The translations under genes were made by a program, and so were the position numbers. From Halobacteriovorax marinus SJ (GTDB lineage: Bacteria; Bdellovibrionota; Bacteriovoracia; Bacteriovoracales; Bacteriovoracaceae), in contig NC_016620.1 of NCBI RefSeq assembly GCF_000210915.2, positions 372,001-436,000 of the forward strand: a stretch of 64,000 nucleotides of DNA. Reading direction: 5' to 3'. The notes under the pieces are model-generated. The model was not told where the DNA came from and did no database searches. It saw only the letters and a list, made by a program, of their open reading frames with translations. This document shows, in pieces, positions 25,617 through 35,258 of the stretch. Positions within the stretch are counted from its first letter, which is position 1. Each line of letters starts with the position of its first letter.

Positions 25617-27027
25617 ACTAATTGCTCTTTCAAGCCTACTTGTCGCATTTATATTTCTACCATTAATAGTGAATCTAAAGGGTGTGTTGTATAACTGCTT
25701 CCATGCTTATGACCTTGGTCTTTATCAACAGGCTTTCATCAATATGGCTGATGGCAATTGGAATCCTTATCTTACTATTCGCGGATTAAATATTTTTAAT
25801 GACCACTTCATGCCGATTATATTTACATCCATTCCATTCGTCTGGATTTCAAACTATAGTCCATTTTCAATGATATTTTTAGAGTGGTTTTACTATATAA
25901 CCTTTATCATTGTTACATTTCTTTATGTTAAACCAAGAGGATTGGGGAGAGCTCTATTTGCAGTGTTTATGATAGTCTTTTCAAAAGGCGTTATGAGTGC
26001 AATAGAATTTCCAATTCATCCAGGAACTTGGTCAATGTTTGCTTGGTTCTTACTTGTTTATGGTATTAATAAGAAAAATAACTACTATATTATTATTTGC
26101 TCAGTTCTCGTTTGCTTATTTAGAGAATCTTACCCTTTTTCTATTTTTATGCTCTCCTTGTACTATTTAGTAAAAAAAGAAGTAAAGCTAGGCAGTGTCT
26201 TACTATCTTTCAGTGTCATTTACTTACTCTTTATTTTTAAAATAAGACCGACCTTTATTGGACCTGTGCATGATTATGGTGGCTGGATCGTAGAGGGAAT
26301 TTTAAGTAACCCTATCTTATTCACTTATCAAAAAATTATAAGTATCGATTGGATGGTTCCTTTAAAAATATTTGCACCTTTCATTATTCCTGTCATTTTG
26401 ATAATAAAGTCGAAGCAAAGAAAATTAGATACCTTGTTCACTCCTTGTTTTCTAATGTTGATCCCTCTTTTTGCAATACATATTATTTCTGGGAAGTTTC
26501 ATTTTCACTATGGCCCACCATTTATGTCTGTGTTAATTGCTTATCTTTGCTTTGATGATGATTTTTGGAAGTTAATTGAAAATAAGAAAGTTCTATATTT
26601 AACGATTTTTTTATTTTTAATAACTAGCTCTTCTCGTTATACAAAGTTTTTTAGATTCCTTGTGTTAGGAAAAGGTAAAAACTGTCGAGTAGTTGATGCA
26701 AAGTTAGATAGTACAAAACTAATTAAAAATAAGATGAAGAATATTTCCAATGATAAAATATTTTTATCTACAGGAGGAGTTATTCAGATGATTTTAAAGC
26801 CTGGTTTAAAAGTATACCCTCCATATACTTTAGTGACCTTGCCAGATAAATTTGATTACGTATTATTTGAAAAGAATAATCATGGGGATGTTTATCCAAT
26901 GACTAAAGAAGAAGTTGATCTTGCAATAAAGAAGTGCCATGAATTCTCTAATAAAGTATTAATGAATGATGATTATTTCTACTTTGCAGAAGGAGATTTT
27001 CCCAAAGAGTGTGTGAGTGTTAAATAG
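25594..27027 (+). CDS. DUF2079-type polytopic membrane protein (GT-C-like)
   Basis: A 477-aa membrane protein with about ten hydrophobic segments followed by a soluble C-terminal tail from about residue 360. The first extracytoplasmic loop carries FHAYDLGLYQQA and later NDHFMPI, the D-L-G-x-Y-x-Q plus H pattern of DUF2079, a family resembling GT-C glycosyltransferases. Its start overlaps the RfbS-like gene and its end overlaps the next GT39 gene by 11 bp, so it belongs to the dideoxyhexose operon. A transfer reaction from a polyprenyl-P-sugar is plausible; no activity is proven for the family from sequence. Confidence 0.72.
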   Translation: MIYLKKNKLIALSSLLVAFIFLPLIVNLKGVLYNCFHAYDLGLYQQAFINMADGNWNPYLTIRGLNIFNDHFMPIIFTSIPFVWISNYSPFSMIFLEWFYYITFIIVTFLYVKPRGLGRALFAVFMIVFSKGVMSAIEFPIHPGTWSMFAWFLLVYGINKKNNYYIIICSVLVCLFRESYPFSIFMLSLYYLVKKEVKLGSVLLSFSVIYLLFIFKIRPTFIGPVHDYGGWIVEGILSNPILFTYQKIISIDWMVPLKIFAPFIIPVILIIKSKQRKLDTLFTPCFLMLIPLFAIHIISGKFHFHYGPPFMSVLIAYLCFDDDFWKLIENKKVLYLTIFLFLITSSSRYTKFFRFLVLGKGKNCRVVDAKLDSTKLIKNKMKNISNDKIFLSTGGVIQMILKPGLKVYPPYTLVTLPDKFDYVLFEKNNHGDVYPMTKEEVDLAIKKCHEFSNKVLMNDDYFYFAEGDFPKECVSVK

Positions 27028-28450
27028 ACTGCAGAAATACTCTAAAGAGTTATTACTGATTTGTACATTCTTAATCTTTTATGGGCACTCAATAAACCTC
27101 TGGGGTTTTTTTCATGATGGATATCTATATGCCGCGCTTGGAAAGAATTTTCCTTGGGATAGTTGGTTAATACCATCTCAATCTGCTAGCCAGTTTCATG
27201 AATTCTCTCACCATCCACCACTTTTCTTTATATTAGAGGGAGTTTTTTTCAAGCTCTTTGGAAGTAGTTTTGCTGCAGCAAGAATATTTGGGTCATTGTG
27301 GGTACTTGCTTCAGCATTGATTACCTTTCACTTTATAAAGAAAAACTATAATAGCATTCTTGCATCCGTAAGTAGCATTCTTCTTTTAACTTTACCCAGT
27401 CTAATGAAAAAGTCTCGCTTTCCTAATATGGATCAAGCTTTACTTTTTTCTTATTTAACATGTCTTTTAATCTACTTTGAAGCCTATAGAAATCGATCTT
27501 CGAAGACTATGGCGTTGAGTGGATTATTTTGGGGGTTATCATTACTGATTAAAGGACTTTCTGGAGTACTTATATTGCCTCTCGTATTTATTCATCAGTT
27601 GATGGTAAGAAAATCACTAAGGTTTCTACTGGAAAGGGAAATTTGGGTGGCCTTTATTGTTGGTGGGCTTGTTTTTTCTTTGTGGCCAATATCGCTTTTT
27701 TCAATTGGGCGATTTGATATTTTCTTAAGCTATTTGGATTTTCAATTATTTTCGACTGCAATATCTGGCAGGGGAGAGACTGAGCTTAACTTCTTTCTGT
27801 ACTTTTTTCACCTACTAAAATCAGCTCCACATATATGTTTTTTAACTCTTTTAAGTGTTTATCTCTTTGTTAAAGGAAGAATTAAGGAATTCAGAGAGTT
27901 TTATTTTTTTAATTTAGTATGCGTTGTAAGTTATTTGTTGATTTTGTCATGTATGAAATTCAAGTATTCGCATTATCTTATCCCAATTTACCCCTTTCTT
28001 TCTATTTTAGCAGGGTTCTCTGTCTACTCTTTAGTTGAAAAAAATCTAAAGAGGGTGACAATATCTTATGTCGCAATTCTTATTATTTCATTTGTCGTTT
28101 TATTCCCATTAGGTGTTACAAATAAGGTTAAGCGAGATAAGGAAGTATATGAAATCTCTAAATTATTTAAATCTCTTGAAAGGGTTCCAAGAAATTGGGT
28201 CATTGTAGATAATTCATATAGCTATTGGGCAATATCTGGATTGAGTTCCTACTTGTATGGAGCAAATCCTTATAATCTAAACTCTGATGAAGCACGAAAG
28301 AAAGCCCTTAGTTTATCAGATACGCTCTTTGTAACAAGAGGAAGTCTAATGAGTTCTGAATTGAAAAAGAGCTATAAACCACTTATGTCAGTGGAGTCAG
28401 ATTTAAAATTCTGGGTGCCTAAAAAATCTTTAAAGCGAAAGATTGAGTAG
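27017..28450 (+). CDS. GT39/ArnT-like membrane glycosyltransferase
   Basis: A 477-aa GT-C enzyme of the PMT/ArnT type. The first loop contains FFHDGYLYAALGKNF, whose Asp is the likely catalytic base, and HHPPLFFILEGVFFKLFG, a classic early ArnT motif (H-P-P-L). About ten membrane helices follow, and a soluble segment with a Tyr-rich end is C-terminal. It starts with GTG and overlaps the DUF2079 gene. Expected reaction: transfer of a sugar from undecaprenyl-phosphate onto a periplasmic acceptor. The last 79 bp overlap antisense with the convergent gene. Confidence 0.82.
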   Translation: MLNRLQKYSKELLLICTFLIFYGHSINLWGFFHDGYLYAALGKNFPWDSWLIPSQSASQFHEFSHHPPLFFILEGVFFKLFGSSFAAARIFGSLWVLASALITFHFIKKNYNSILASVSSILLLTLPSLMKKSRFPNMDQALLFSYLTCLLIYFEAYRNRSSKTMALSGLFWGLSLLIKGLSGVLILPLVFIHQLMVRKSLRFLLEREIWVAFIVGGLVFSLWPISLFSIGRFDIFLSYLDFQLFSTAISGRGETELNFFLYFFHLLKSAPHICFLTLLSVYLFVKGRIKEFREFYFFNLVCVVSYLLILSCMKFKYSHYLIPIYPFLSILAGFSVYSLVEKNLKRVTISYVAILIISFVVLFPLGVTNKVKRDKEVYEISKLFKSLERVPRNWVIVDNSYSYWAISGLSSYLYGANPYNLNSDEARKKALSLSDTLFVTRGSLMSSELKKSYKPLMSVESDLKFWVPKKSLKRKIE

Positions 28451-29751
28451 AGCAAAATCATAAAGGCAATTAGATAGTAGTAGTTACAAAAAGCCTGCTT
28501 ACCAAAAAGAAAAACGATACAGTAGTTAATTACTATAAAAAAAAGAAGATCTGTAATACTTGAATGAGCTTTCTTCATTAAGTAAATGGCCCCAAGAACT
28601 GTAGGTGTGAAATATATTATACCGGTTAAATAACCAGGGATTTTAACCTTATAATGAAAGAAGAGCCAAGAGTACCAAGAGAGAGAGTCTCCCCTTGGTT
28701 GATATTTGAGTACATCTAGAAGAGTTGTTTGAAGAAAAGAATCATAATCCCAAATTAAAAATGGGAGAAAAACTAAAAGAGAGCTGGTAATAGCAATTAA
28801 GGTATACTTTGCTGCTCCAAGTAAGCTTGAATTCTTGTAGACATAGAAGAATGAAAGAATGGCCAGGAAGATATTGTACTGCTTCGTTGCACATAATAAA
28901 CCAAGTGCAATTGCTGCATAGGAGAACTTTTTTAAGTTTAGGAAGAAAAAAAGTATGCAAAGCTGAAGTATAATTAAGTTTTCCGTCCATGTTTGTTCAA
29001 GAACAAAAAATGTAACTGGGAATAAAGACCAGAGTAAAGGAAAGGACTTCGCTTGAAGTCGACTATAGCCAAGCTTTAGTGATAATCTATAAAGAATTAA
29101 TAAAGTAAGTAATTGAAAGAATATATAAGAATATCTCACATCTCCAAAAATCCATTTGAATGGACTGAGTGATAAGAGGACTCCTGGCCAGTATACATAT
29201 CCAGCAACATAACCATATCTCCCTTTAAAGATATCAGTATAAGATTGAATATATGGGTTAAGTCCTTGTTTCAGAAAATCTGCTCCCTCCATTGTTACGA
29301 CAAAGACGTCAGTGATAGGGTTTGACGATGAAACTATTGTTAATATGTAGGACATAGCTATAAGAATAAATGAGATTGAAAAAATGCGATTAAGAATTAA
29401 CCTCTTTTTTATGTTTGAAAAAAAAAGTAGTGTGTAGATTGATCCTGTGAAAATAATTCCACTACATAGCTGTATACCTAAAAGAGCATATTGGTTTGTT
29501 GGGTAAAATAGATCAGGCTTAAGTGAAAGAATAAGACTAAAGATTGATGTCAGGATTGGAGTAATTTTTTCATTGAATGAATATTTAATATTTTTAAAGT
29601 GAAGCAATGTGAAGACGACAAGAGCTGTAGACAAGTAGATGAGGTGGCTAGTTTTGATAAATCCATGAGTTCTTCTAAGGCTATATGCAAGAAGACAGAA
29701 AAATATTAATGGGAAATAAAACTTTATGTTTAGTTTTATTGAGTTATTCAT
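28372..29751 (-). CDS. GT87-like polytopic mannosyltransferase (DUF2029 type)
   Basis: A 459-aa membrane protein with about a dozen hydrophobic helices. The first long loop has GADFLKQGLNPYIQSY, the D-x-x-x-x-x-G-x-N-P-Y pattern of GT87/DUF2029 transferases, and YVYWPGVLLSLSPF follows. The end of a four-gene minus-strand operon starting at 33731; its ATG overlaps the stop of the GT22 gene upstream (ATGAATAA). The C-terminal 26 codons overlap the end of the plus-strand GT39 gene. Likely a GT-C enzyme on a polyprenyl-P-sugar donor; the sugar is unknown. Confidence 0.72.
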   Translation of the reverse strand: MNNSIKLNIKFYFPLIFFCLLAYSLRRTHGFIKTSHLIYLSTALVVFTLLHFKNIKYSFNEKITPILTSIFSLILSLKPDLFYPTNQYALLGIQLCSGIIFTGSIYTLLFFSNIKKRLILNRIFSISFILIAMSYILTIVSSSNPITDVFVVTMEGADFLKQGLNPYIQSYTDIFKGRYGYVAGYVYWPGVLLSLSPFKWIFGDVRYSYIFFQLLTLLILYRLSLKLGYSRLQAKSFPLLWSLFPVTFFVLEQTWTENLIILQLCILFFFLNLKKFSYAAIALGLLCATKQYNIFLAILSFFYVYKNSSLLGAAKYTLIAITSSLLVFLPFLIWDYDSFLQTTLLDVLKYQPRGDSLSWYSWLFFHYKVKIPGYLTGIIYFTPTVLGAIYLMKKAHSSITDLLFFIVINYCIVFLFGKQAFCNYYYLIAFMILLYSIFRFKDFLGTQNFKSDSTDISGL

Positions 29752-31246
29752 TTAGGCACCTATATATAGTCCAAGCTTTAGATCTCTTTAGTACTTTTTT
29801 AAACATATTAGTGAACCAATTGGGGTAAGTGCTAAACTCTTGAACACAACTTTTCATTTCAAAGAAATTAAAATCGGAGATTTTCTCAACAAGAAACCAA
29901 GTTTCTTTTTCTGACAGAATCGCTTTTTCAGTTTCTTCGTCAGAGTTAAGAGTTATGAACTTAATATTATTCTTCAGATAAATTTTTAGAACATCTCTTT
30001 GGTGATTTTTATATGTATACAACGTATTGATTCTGTCACTTTTCTTATATAAGAACTTATATATGTCTATTGGGGTATAAGCTGGTTTTAGAGATGATAT
30101 AAATAAGAAAATCAGGTTTACAACGATACAAAGAGAAAAGACCTTCTTGAGCCACTTCGCATTTAAATAGTGGGAATATTTCTCAAAAATAAAAGCACAT
30201 ACTATAGGAATAAAAATAGTGAGAGGAAATATGTATCTCAGTTCTTTGTGCCCTATTGCTGAGTGTAGAGCAAAAACAGGGAGAGTAATCCAAGTTAGAA
30301 TATTCTTAGGGTACTTTAACCAGAGAGTAAGAAAAGCTAGGATAATTGCAATACTAAATGGAGGCACACCTTTTGAAAAAGTCTTACTGATGTAATAATA
30401 CCATGGAGAAGTTCCAAACCCACTTGAAACATTTCTAGTGAACTCTTGGTAAAGATAATTCCAGGTACTATAAGTGATTTCTCCATAGCCCCAAGTATCA
30501 AAGCCGATAGTAAATAGAATGGATATCAGTGTCCCACTCAGTATCAGGAGAATAGACTTCAGCTTAATGTCGCCAAAAAGATATAGCCATAGAATTAGAA
30601 AGAAAGGCATTGGGGCGAGAGGAATTCTGAAGTTTACAGACATCCCAAGTAGGAAGCCTCCTACAATGGACTGCAAAACAGGAATGGAACTTTTCTTATT
30701 AAGAAGAGTTGCTTTAGCTTCTCTGACATTTTGAATATGTGACTTTTCAACTAATAGCATTAGGGCGATTGCAAAAACATTCATGCCGAAGTTCTCAGCT
30801 GTTGTTCTCGCGTGTATAAATGGGAAGAACCAGAGACCATAGAATAATATATTCGCAAAATTTTGCGATTGAGTAGATTTTAAGAAACTCTTGGAGAATA
30901 TAGAGAAGCGGTACAATGTATAGAAAGAAAATGCAGAGGTCACTAATCTAAGTATAAAAGTTAAAATAAATGGGTTTGTTAATCCAAGTGTATAAAAGGG
31001 CTTTAGTAGAAAATAGTACAGTCCAGGCTGAACCCAATTTCTAATTTTTACAGGGTATTCCCAGGAAAGCTCATCTATAGGGTATTGACCAAGCTTAACG
31101 AAAACATACCTTAACATTCCTAGGTGTTCGTCTGGGCGGTGGAATCCTTCTGAAAATATAACCGCTAGGATGTGAAAACCAATACTGAAGATCAATAACT
31201 TTTTAAATAATTCTTTGGAGTCACTATTTATTAATTTTTCAAACAT
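29744..31246 (-). CDS. GT22-like (ALG9/PIG-B type) membrane glycosyltransferase
   Basis: A 500-aa GT-C protein. The loop after helix 1 has FHRPDEHLGML, the D-E-H motif of the GT22 mannosyltransferase family, and further on HARTTAENFGM and HKELRYIFPL, the second hallmark (H-K-E-x-R-F/Y). The start is taken as ATG 31246 because it overlaps the TAA of the upstream gene (TAATG); the longer frame from 31273 lies inside that gene. It is a paralog of the broken gene just upstream and of the gene at 35242. It likely adds a hexose on the periplasmic face. Confidence 0.82.
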   Translation of the reverse strand: MFEKLINSDSKELFKKLLIFSIGFHILAVIFSEGFHRPDEHLGMLRYVFVKLGQYPIDELSWEYPVKIRNWVQPGLYYFLLKPFYTLGLTNPFILTFILRLVTSAFSFYTLYRFSIFSKSFLKSTQSQNFANILFYGLWFFPFIHARTTAENFGMNVFAIALMLLVEKSHIQNVREAKATLLNKKSSIPVLQSIVGGFLLGMSVNFRIPLAPMPFFLILWLYLFGDIKLKSILLILSGTLISILFTIGFDTWGYGEITYSTWNYLYQEFTRNVSSGFGTSPWYYYISKTFSKGVPPFSIAIILAFLTLWLKYPKNILTWITLPVFALHSAIGHKELRYIFPLTIFIPIVCAFIFEKYSHYLNAKWLKKVFSLCIVVNLIFLFISSLKPAYTPIDIYKFLYKKSDRINTLYTYKNHQRDVLKIYLKNNIKFITLNSDEETEKAILSEKETWFLVEKISDFNFFEMKSCVQEFSTYPNWFTNMFKKVLKRSKAWTIYRCLNE

Positions 31247-32760
31247 TAGTTCTTGCACCTGAAAATTGACCATAATTCAGAACGTGAAATCCAACTTCCA
31301 ATATTAATACTGAGGGTCCACTGAGGTATACTCATATATTGTATTTCACATAAAGAGTTATTTATAAGCTTAAAGTAGTTTTTTCCACGACTAGCGAAGA
31401 CTAGAATTTCTTCGTTATTTATTAATAGATCTCTAATATTATTTTCTAGTTCGTGTTCTGAAATAAACTTTTCAGTAGGGTAGTGAAAATTATAAAAATG
31501 CATATCCAGTGCAGCAACTCCATAAGGCTTCAAATCTCCAACAACGTAAACCTCTTTGAAAGGGTTGTTATATGCCCATTTGTAGAATGGTATTGAAGTC
31601 TGAACTGGTCTTAAGATAGCTTGCCCCAGCAGTATAAGGTTTACTGTAAATACTAATTTTAAAGAAAATTTAGATAGTTTAGATTGTTTAAATTTGAACT
31701 CATCTAATAGAAGTATAAGCATAACTGGGAAGTAGATTAGAATAGGGAATAGAAACCTCAGCTCCTTATGGGCCACGTAGCTGTGTACAAAGAAAAAAGA
31801 GAGAGTTAGCCAAGTTAGTTCATGCTTCCACTTTCTCATCCAAAATATTAACCCTGCAATAATAAGAGGTAATGATATAGGAAATACACCTTTTTCAAAT
31901 GTACTTTTAAAGTATCCCCACCATGGACTTACTCCCCATTTATTTGCAAGTTTAAGAACTATATTTTGATGGTAGTACCAATAGGGCGCTAGGGTCCACT
32001 TCCCATACCCCCAATAGTCAACACCTATCCCAAGAAGTATGGCAAAGACTACTCCAAGTGATAATACGAATAATGATCTAATTGTTAGTTTATGAAATAT
32101 TAGGGCCCATAAAAAGCAGAATAGAATCATAAAGCCAATATGATATCTCATTTGAAAAGAGAGTCCCATAATCAGTCCGATTATTAGGGAGTGGTGCACT
32201 TTGAGGTCTGTCTTTTGATAACTATTATCAATTATTTTATAAAGCAAAAGACAAAAGCCTATAGTAAATAATGAGCCTCCGACTGCTTCACTCGATGTTC
32301 TGGCATGTATGAATGGTATAAACCAGAGCAGATTTAGTAGAATAATTATCCACTTCTTTTGCCATTCTTTATTGGAGATCTTTAAGGTGTAGAGAGAGAG
32401 GAGAATTATGGAATAAAAGCCTACTAGCGAGGATATAAGTCTTAGTATAGTTATCCAAACAAATCTATTTTCAATACCTATAAATTGCAGTGATTTAATA
32501 ACTGGGTAGTAGAGAAAAGGCTGAATCTAAGGCCTCATAGTCTCCCCGTATTCCATTGTTAGTGCAGACTCGGGGGTAATACCTAACTTAAAACTTAAAA
32601 ATTCTATGATTTCAAAATGCTCATCATATTGTAGATAGCCTTCCGAAAAAAAAGCGGCGATTAAATGTACAATAAACCCTAGCAAGAACCACTTTTTATA
32701 CTTACCTAGGAGTAAGTCTTTTGTTGAGGCTAAACTGGGGAAGAGATTGGGTGTCTGCAT
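31246..32760 (-). pseudogene. GT22-like membrane glycosyltransferase interrupted by one in-frame amber codon
   Basis: A 505-codon frame that reads through as a complete GT22-like protein except for a TAG at 32527-32529. The N-terminal piece (78 codons from ATG 32760) ends MEYGETMRP; the next codons after TAG read IQPFLYYPVIKSL in the same frame with no indel. The paralogs have RPWFQ and RNWVQP here, so TAG stands at a conserved Trp and is explained by one TGG-to-TAG change. D-E-H (YDEHFE) lies before the stop, and HARTSSEAVGG and HKELRFLFPI after it. The start overlaps the GT4 stop and the end overlaps the next ATG, both as TAATG. I looked through 32247-32526 and found no further stop. Sequencing error, suppression or recent decay are all open. 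Confidence 0.85.
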
Positions 32761-33731
32761 TAGTATTCCAATAAGTCTTCTGAGTCTTGAGGCAATTGCC
32801 AAGTTGGCTCTTCTTTGTGCAGGCAATTTCCTGAAATGACTTTTTCATAAAGTTTAAGGTACTCGTCAGTGAGTTTCTCTATGCTAAAGTGTTCTTCAAC
32901 ATATTCTCTAATCTTGTCTGGTTCATATGAGCTATCTTTTTTGGAGATTTCACTTAGAAGCTGCTCGTAATTATGACAAATTTTTCCTGCGATTGGTTGA
33001 ATTATCTCTGGAAGTGATCCGTAGGGACTTCCAAGTACAGGCATCCCCATTGCCATAGCCTCGATAATTGCAATTCCAAAAGGCTCGTGCCATCTCACAG
33101 GAAATAAGAAAGCATCACACTTCTTCATAACTGCGAGTTTTTCTTCACCACCAACCATTCCATGAGAGTGAATATATTTTGAAGGAAGAAGGCTTCGTCC
33201 ACCTGCAATATGCAGATTCTTTTTGGCTTTTTTACAGGCCTTAATGCAGTGTTTTAGATTTTTGACACTCCAAGAGCCTTTGGCGAGAAATAAAAAGCTC
33301 TCGAGTGATTTAGAGCTTTTTGAATTATAAGGGTACTCTGAGAAATCCAGCGCATTATGTATAAAGACCTCAGCTCCATGGTTCTCAGCATGTTTCTTAG
33401 ATACAAAAACTGAATTTCTTGGAAACTTTTCCCCAATTTTTCCGTTGCACTGCATATTCACAATAGTGGGAACTTTGGTTTTTGGAATATAGTTGTAAGT
33501 AAGGTGAACAATATCTGCATCATCAGGAATGAGGTCATCTAGGTCTTGAGCCTGCTTTACACCAGGAAGGAGAGTTATACCAAATCTCTCAACATCTGAC
33601 TCTGGGTGCCCAAAAAGAATGACTTCATGACCTCTTTTAGCGAGTTCTTTCATATGCCAAAAGAGTATGCGCTCAATACCACCATATTTTTTTACAGGTA
33701 GTATCCCTTTGTGTTCAAAAACAATTTTCAT
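32760..33731 (-). CDS. Family 4 glycosyltransferase
   Basis: A 323-aa GT-B enzyme of the trehalose/hexose GT4 kind. The N-terminus has KKYGGIERILFWHMKELAKRGHEV, a loop used by GT4 proteins with the GGIER motif; VHLTYNYIP and FVSKKHA follow; the C-terminus has FLFLAKGSWSVKN and FPVRWHEPFGIAIIEAMAMGMPVLGS with the two conserved Glu residues. First gene of the minus-strand operon 33731-28372, and its TAA overlaps the next ATG. AAAGA lies just before its start. Substrates are not readable. Confidence 0.88.
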   Translation of the reverse strand: MKIVFEHKGILPVKKYGGIERILFWHMKELAKRGHEVILFGHPESDVERFGITLLPGVKQAQDLDDLIPDDADIVHLTYNYIPKTKVPTIVNMQCNGKIGEKFPRNSVFVSKKHAENHGAEVFIHNALDFSEYPYNSKSSKSLESFLFLAKGSWSVKNLKHCIKACKKAKKNLHIAGGRSLLPSKYIHSHGMVGGEEKLAVMKKCDAFLFPVRWHEPFGIAIIEAMAMGMPVLGSPYGSLPEIIQPIAGKICHNYEQLLSEISKKDSSYEPDKIREYVEEHFSIEKLTDEYLKLYEKVISGNCLHKEEPTWQLPQDSEDLLEY

Positions 33732-33796
33732 TCTTTAATTATTACCACTTTAAATGATATAAATGAATAGTTAATCTTTTAAACTAATGGTTTAGT

Positions 33797-34519
33797 ATGT
33801 CCATATGCCTAGTCATTCCTTGCTATAACGAGGAGCGACGACTTGATATTCATGAATTTAGTAAATTTGCAGCCTCAAATGTCGGTTACCATATTTTATT
33901 CGTTAATGATGGTTCAGTGGATGGGACACCTTTTTTACTCGAGAAGCTAACAGCTCAATATGAGAATATGAGTTTTTTAAACCTTGAGAAAAATGGAGGA
34001 AAAGCAGAAGCGGTGAGACAAGGCTTCTTGCATGCTTTAACTTTAAACGATTTTTCATATATTGGTTTTTGGGATGCTGACTTGGCCACCCCATTAAGTG
34101 AGTTGAATCAATTCAGTACTCCCTTGAGGGAAAATAAATATGATATTGTTATGGGCTCAAGAGTCCTCAGGCTCGGAGGTCATATTGAGCGGAAGTGGTA
34201 TAGACATTTATTAGGTCGGTTATTCGCAACCGTTGCAAGTGTATCTTTAAAGCTTCCCGTGTATGATACTCAGTGTGGTGCAAAGTTCTTCAAGGCATCA
34301 ATCGTGAAAGATTTATTTCTGTCGAACTTCATTTCTTATTGGATTTTCGATGTAGAGCTCCTGTTTAGATACTGTCAAAAGAATGAAAATGCTTCAGAGA
34401 GAATTTATGAAATACCTCTAAATCATTGGGTAGATGTGGCTGGATCAAAGTTATCTCCTTTGGATTTCTTTAAGGCACCGATGGAGCTTTTTAAAATTTA
34501 TAAAAAATATAAAGGTTAG
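33797..34519 (+). CDS. Dpm1-like GT2 (polyprenyl-phosphate sugar synthase)
   Basis: A 240-aa GT2 enzyme of the DPMS/GtrB/ALG5 type: LVIPCYNEERRLD, FVNDGSVDGTPFLLE, KNGGKAEAVRQGF, WDADLATPLSE with the D-A-D-L motif, GSRVLRLGG and DTQCGAKFF. The D-A-D-L and D-T-Q-C-G motifs are standard for polyprenyl-P-glucose or -mannose synthases. It begins a plus-strand operon with a methyltransferase and a GT22-like enzyme, which makes a donor-synthase/GT-C pairing likely. No C-terminal membrane pair is present. Confidence 0.87.
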   Translation: MSICLVIPCYNEERRLDIHEFSKFAASNVGYHILFVNDGSVDGTPFLLEKLTAQYENMSFLNLEKNGGKAEAVRQGFLHALTLNDFSYIGFWDADLATPLSELNQFSTPLRENKYDIVMGSRVLRLGGHIERKWYRHLLGRLFATVASVSLKLPVYDTQCGAKFFKASIVKDLFLSNFISYWIFDVELLFRYCQKNENASERIYEIPLNHWVDVAGSKLSPLDFFKAPMELFKIYKKYKG

Positions 34520-34520
34520 A

Positions 34521-35258
34521 ATGGATATTAAAGAAATTAATGAATTAGACATTCAGAGTGAGAGAAAGCATTGGTGGATAAGAACGAGATTTCAATATAT
34601 AGAGAAATTATTCAACTTCTTTAATAGAGGAAATTTAAATGTCGCAGAATATGGCTGCGGTAGTGGACAGAATCTTTGGTATCTAAAAACACAGAGTCCA
34701 AGTATTGGTAAGGTGAAAAGTGCAGTTGGTATTGATCCAAATCTCCCTGCTGAATTTAAGGGTGACTGGTGTGATGAAAATTTTAGACTCTCTAGCAATT
34801 TAAATGAATGTAGTGAAGAAAAAGCCGATGTACTCCTTGCTATGGATGTTCTAGAGCACGTTGATAATGACGAAGAAGTTTTAAAGCAGTGGGTAAGTAC
34901 GATGAAACCTGATGGTTCTATTCTTATTACTGTTCCTGCTTTTCAATCTCTCTGGTCGTATCACGATGAATTTTTAGAGCATAGAAAAAGGTATACTAGA
35001 AAAGAGTTATTAGAGGTCGCCAAAAAGGCAGGTTTAGAACCTGTTTATTTAAAATATGCATTTGGATATCTTTTCCCAGTTGTTTTTATTGTTAGAAAAT
35101 TTTCTAAGGGGTCAAAGGATCAGCAAGATCTTAAGCTCCCAAACCCAGTGATTAATTTAATTATGATCCTTCTTGGGAAAATTGAAAAAATCCTTGGGGG
35201 AAACCCGTTTTTTGGGACATCAGTCATAGGGATATTTAAGTTTGAAAAATCTAAATAA
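34521..35258 (+). CDS. Class I SAM-dependent methyltransferase
   Basis: A 245-aa methyltransferase. The SAM-binding motif is VAEYGCGSGQNLWYL; VLLAMDVLEHVDNDEEVLKQW and GSILITVPAFQSLWSYHD follow, and HRKRYTRKEL is frequent in the group of glycan-cluster methyltransferases with a C-terminal hydrophobic stretch (here around LKYAFGYLFPVVFIV). The start at ATG 34521 is 1 bp after the GT2 stop; the longer frame from 34434 lies inside that gene. It may modify a polyprenyl sugar or glycan; the substrate is unknown. Confidence 0.86.
   Translation: MDIKEINELDIQSERKHWWIRTRFQYIEKLFNFFNRGNLNVAEYGCGSGQNLWYLKTQSPSIGKVKSAVGIDPNLPAEFKGDWCDENFRLSSNLNECSEEKADVLLAMDVLEHVDNDEEVLKQWVSTMKPDGSILITVPAFQSLWSYHDEFLEHRKRYTRKELLEVAKKAGLEPVYLKYAFGYLFPVVFIVRKFSKGSKDQQDLKLPNPVINLIMILLGKIEKILGGNPFFGTSVIGIFKFEKSK

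Noticed and set aside
30519-30734. 71-residue plus-strand frame inside the GT22-like gene
   Set aside because: Antisense shadow of a membrane protein gene; no features of its own.
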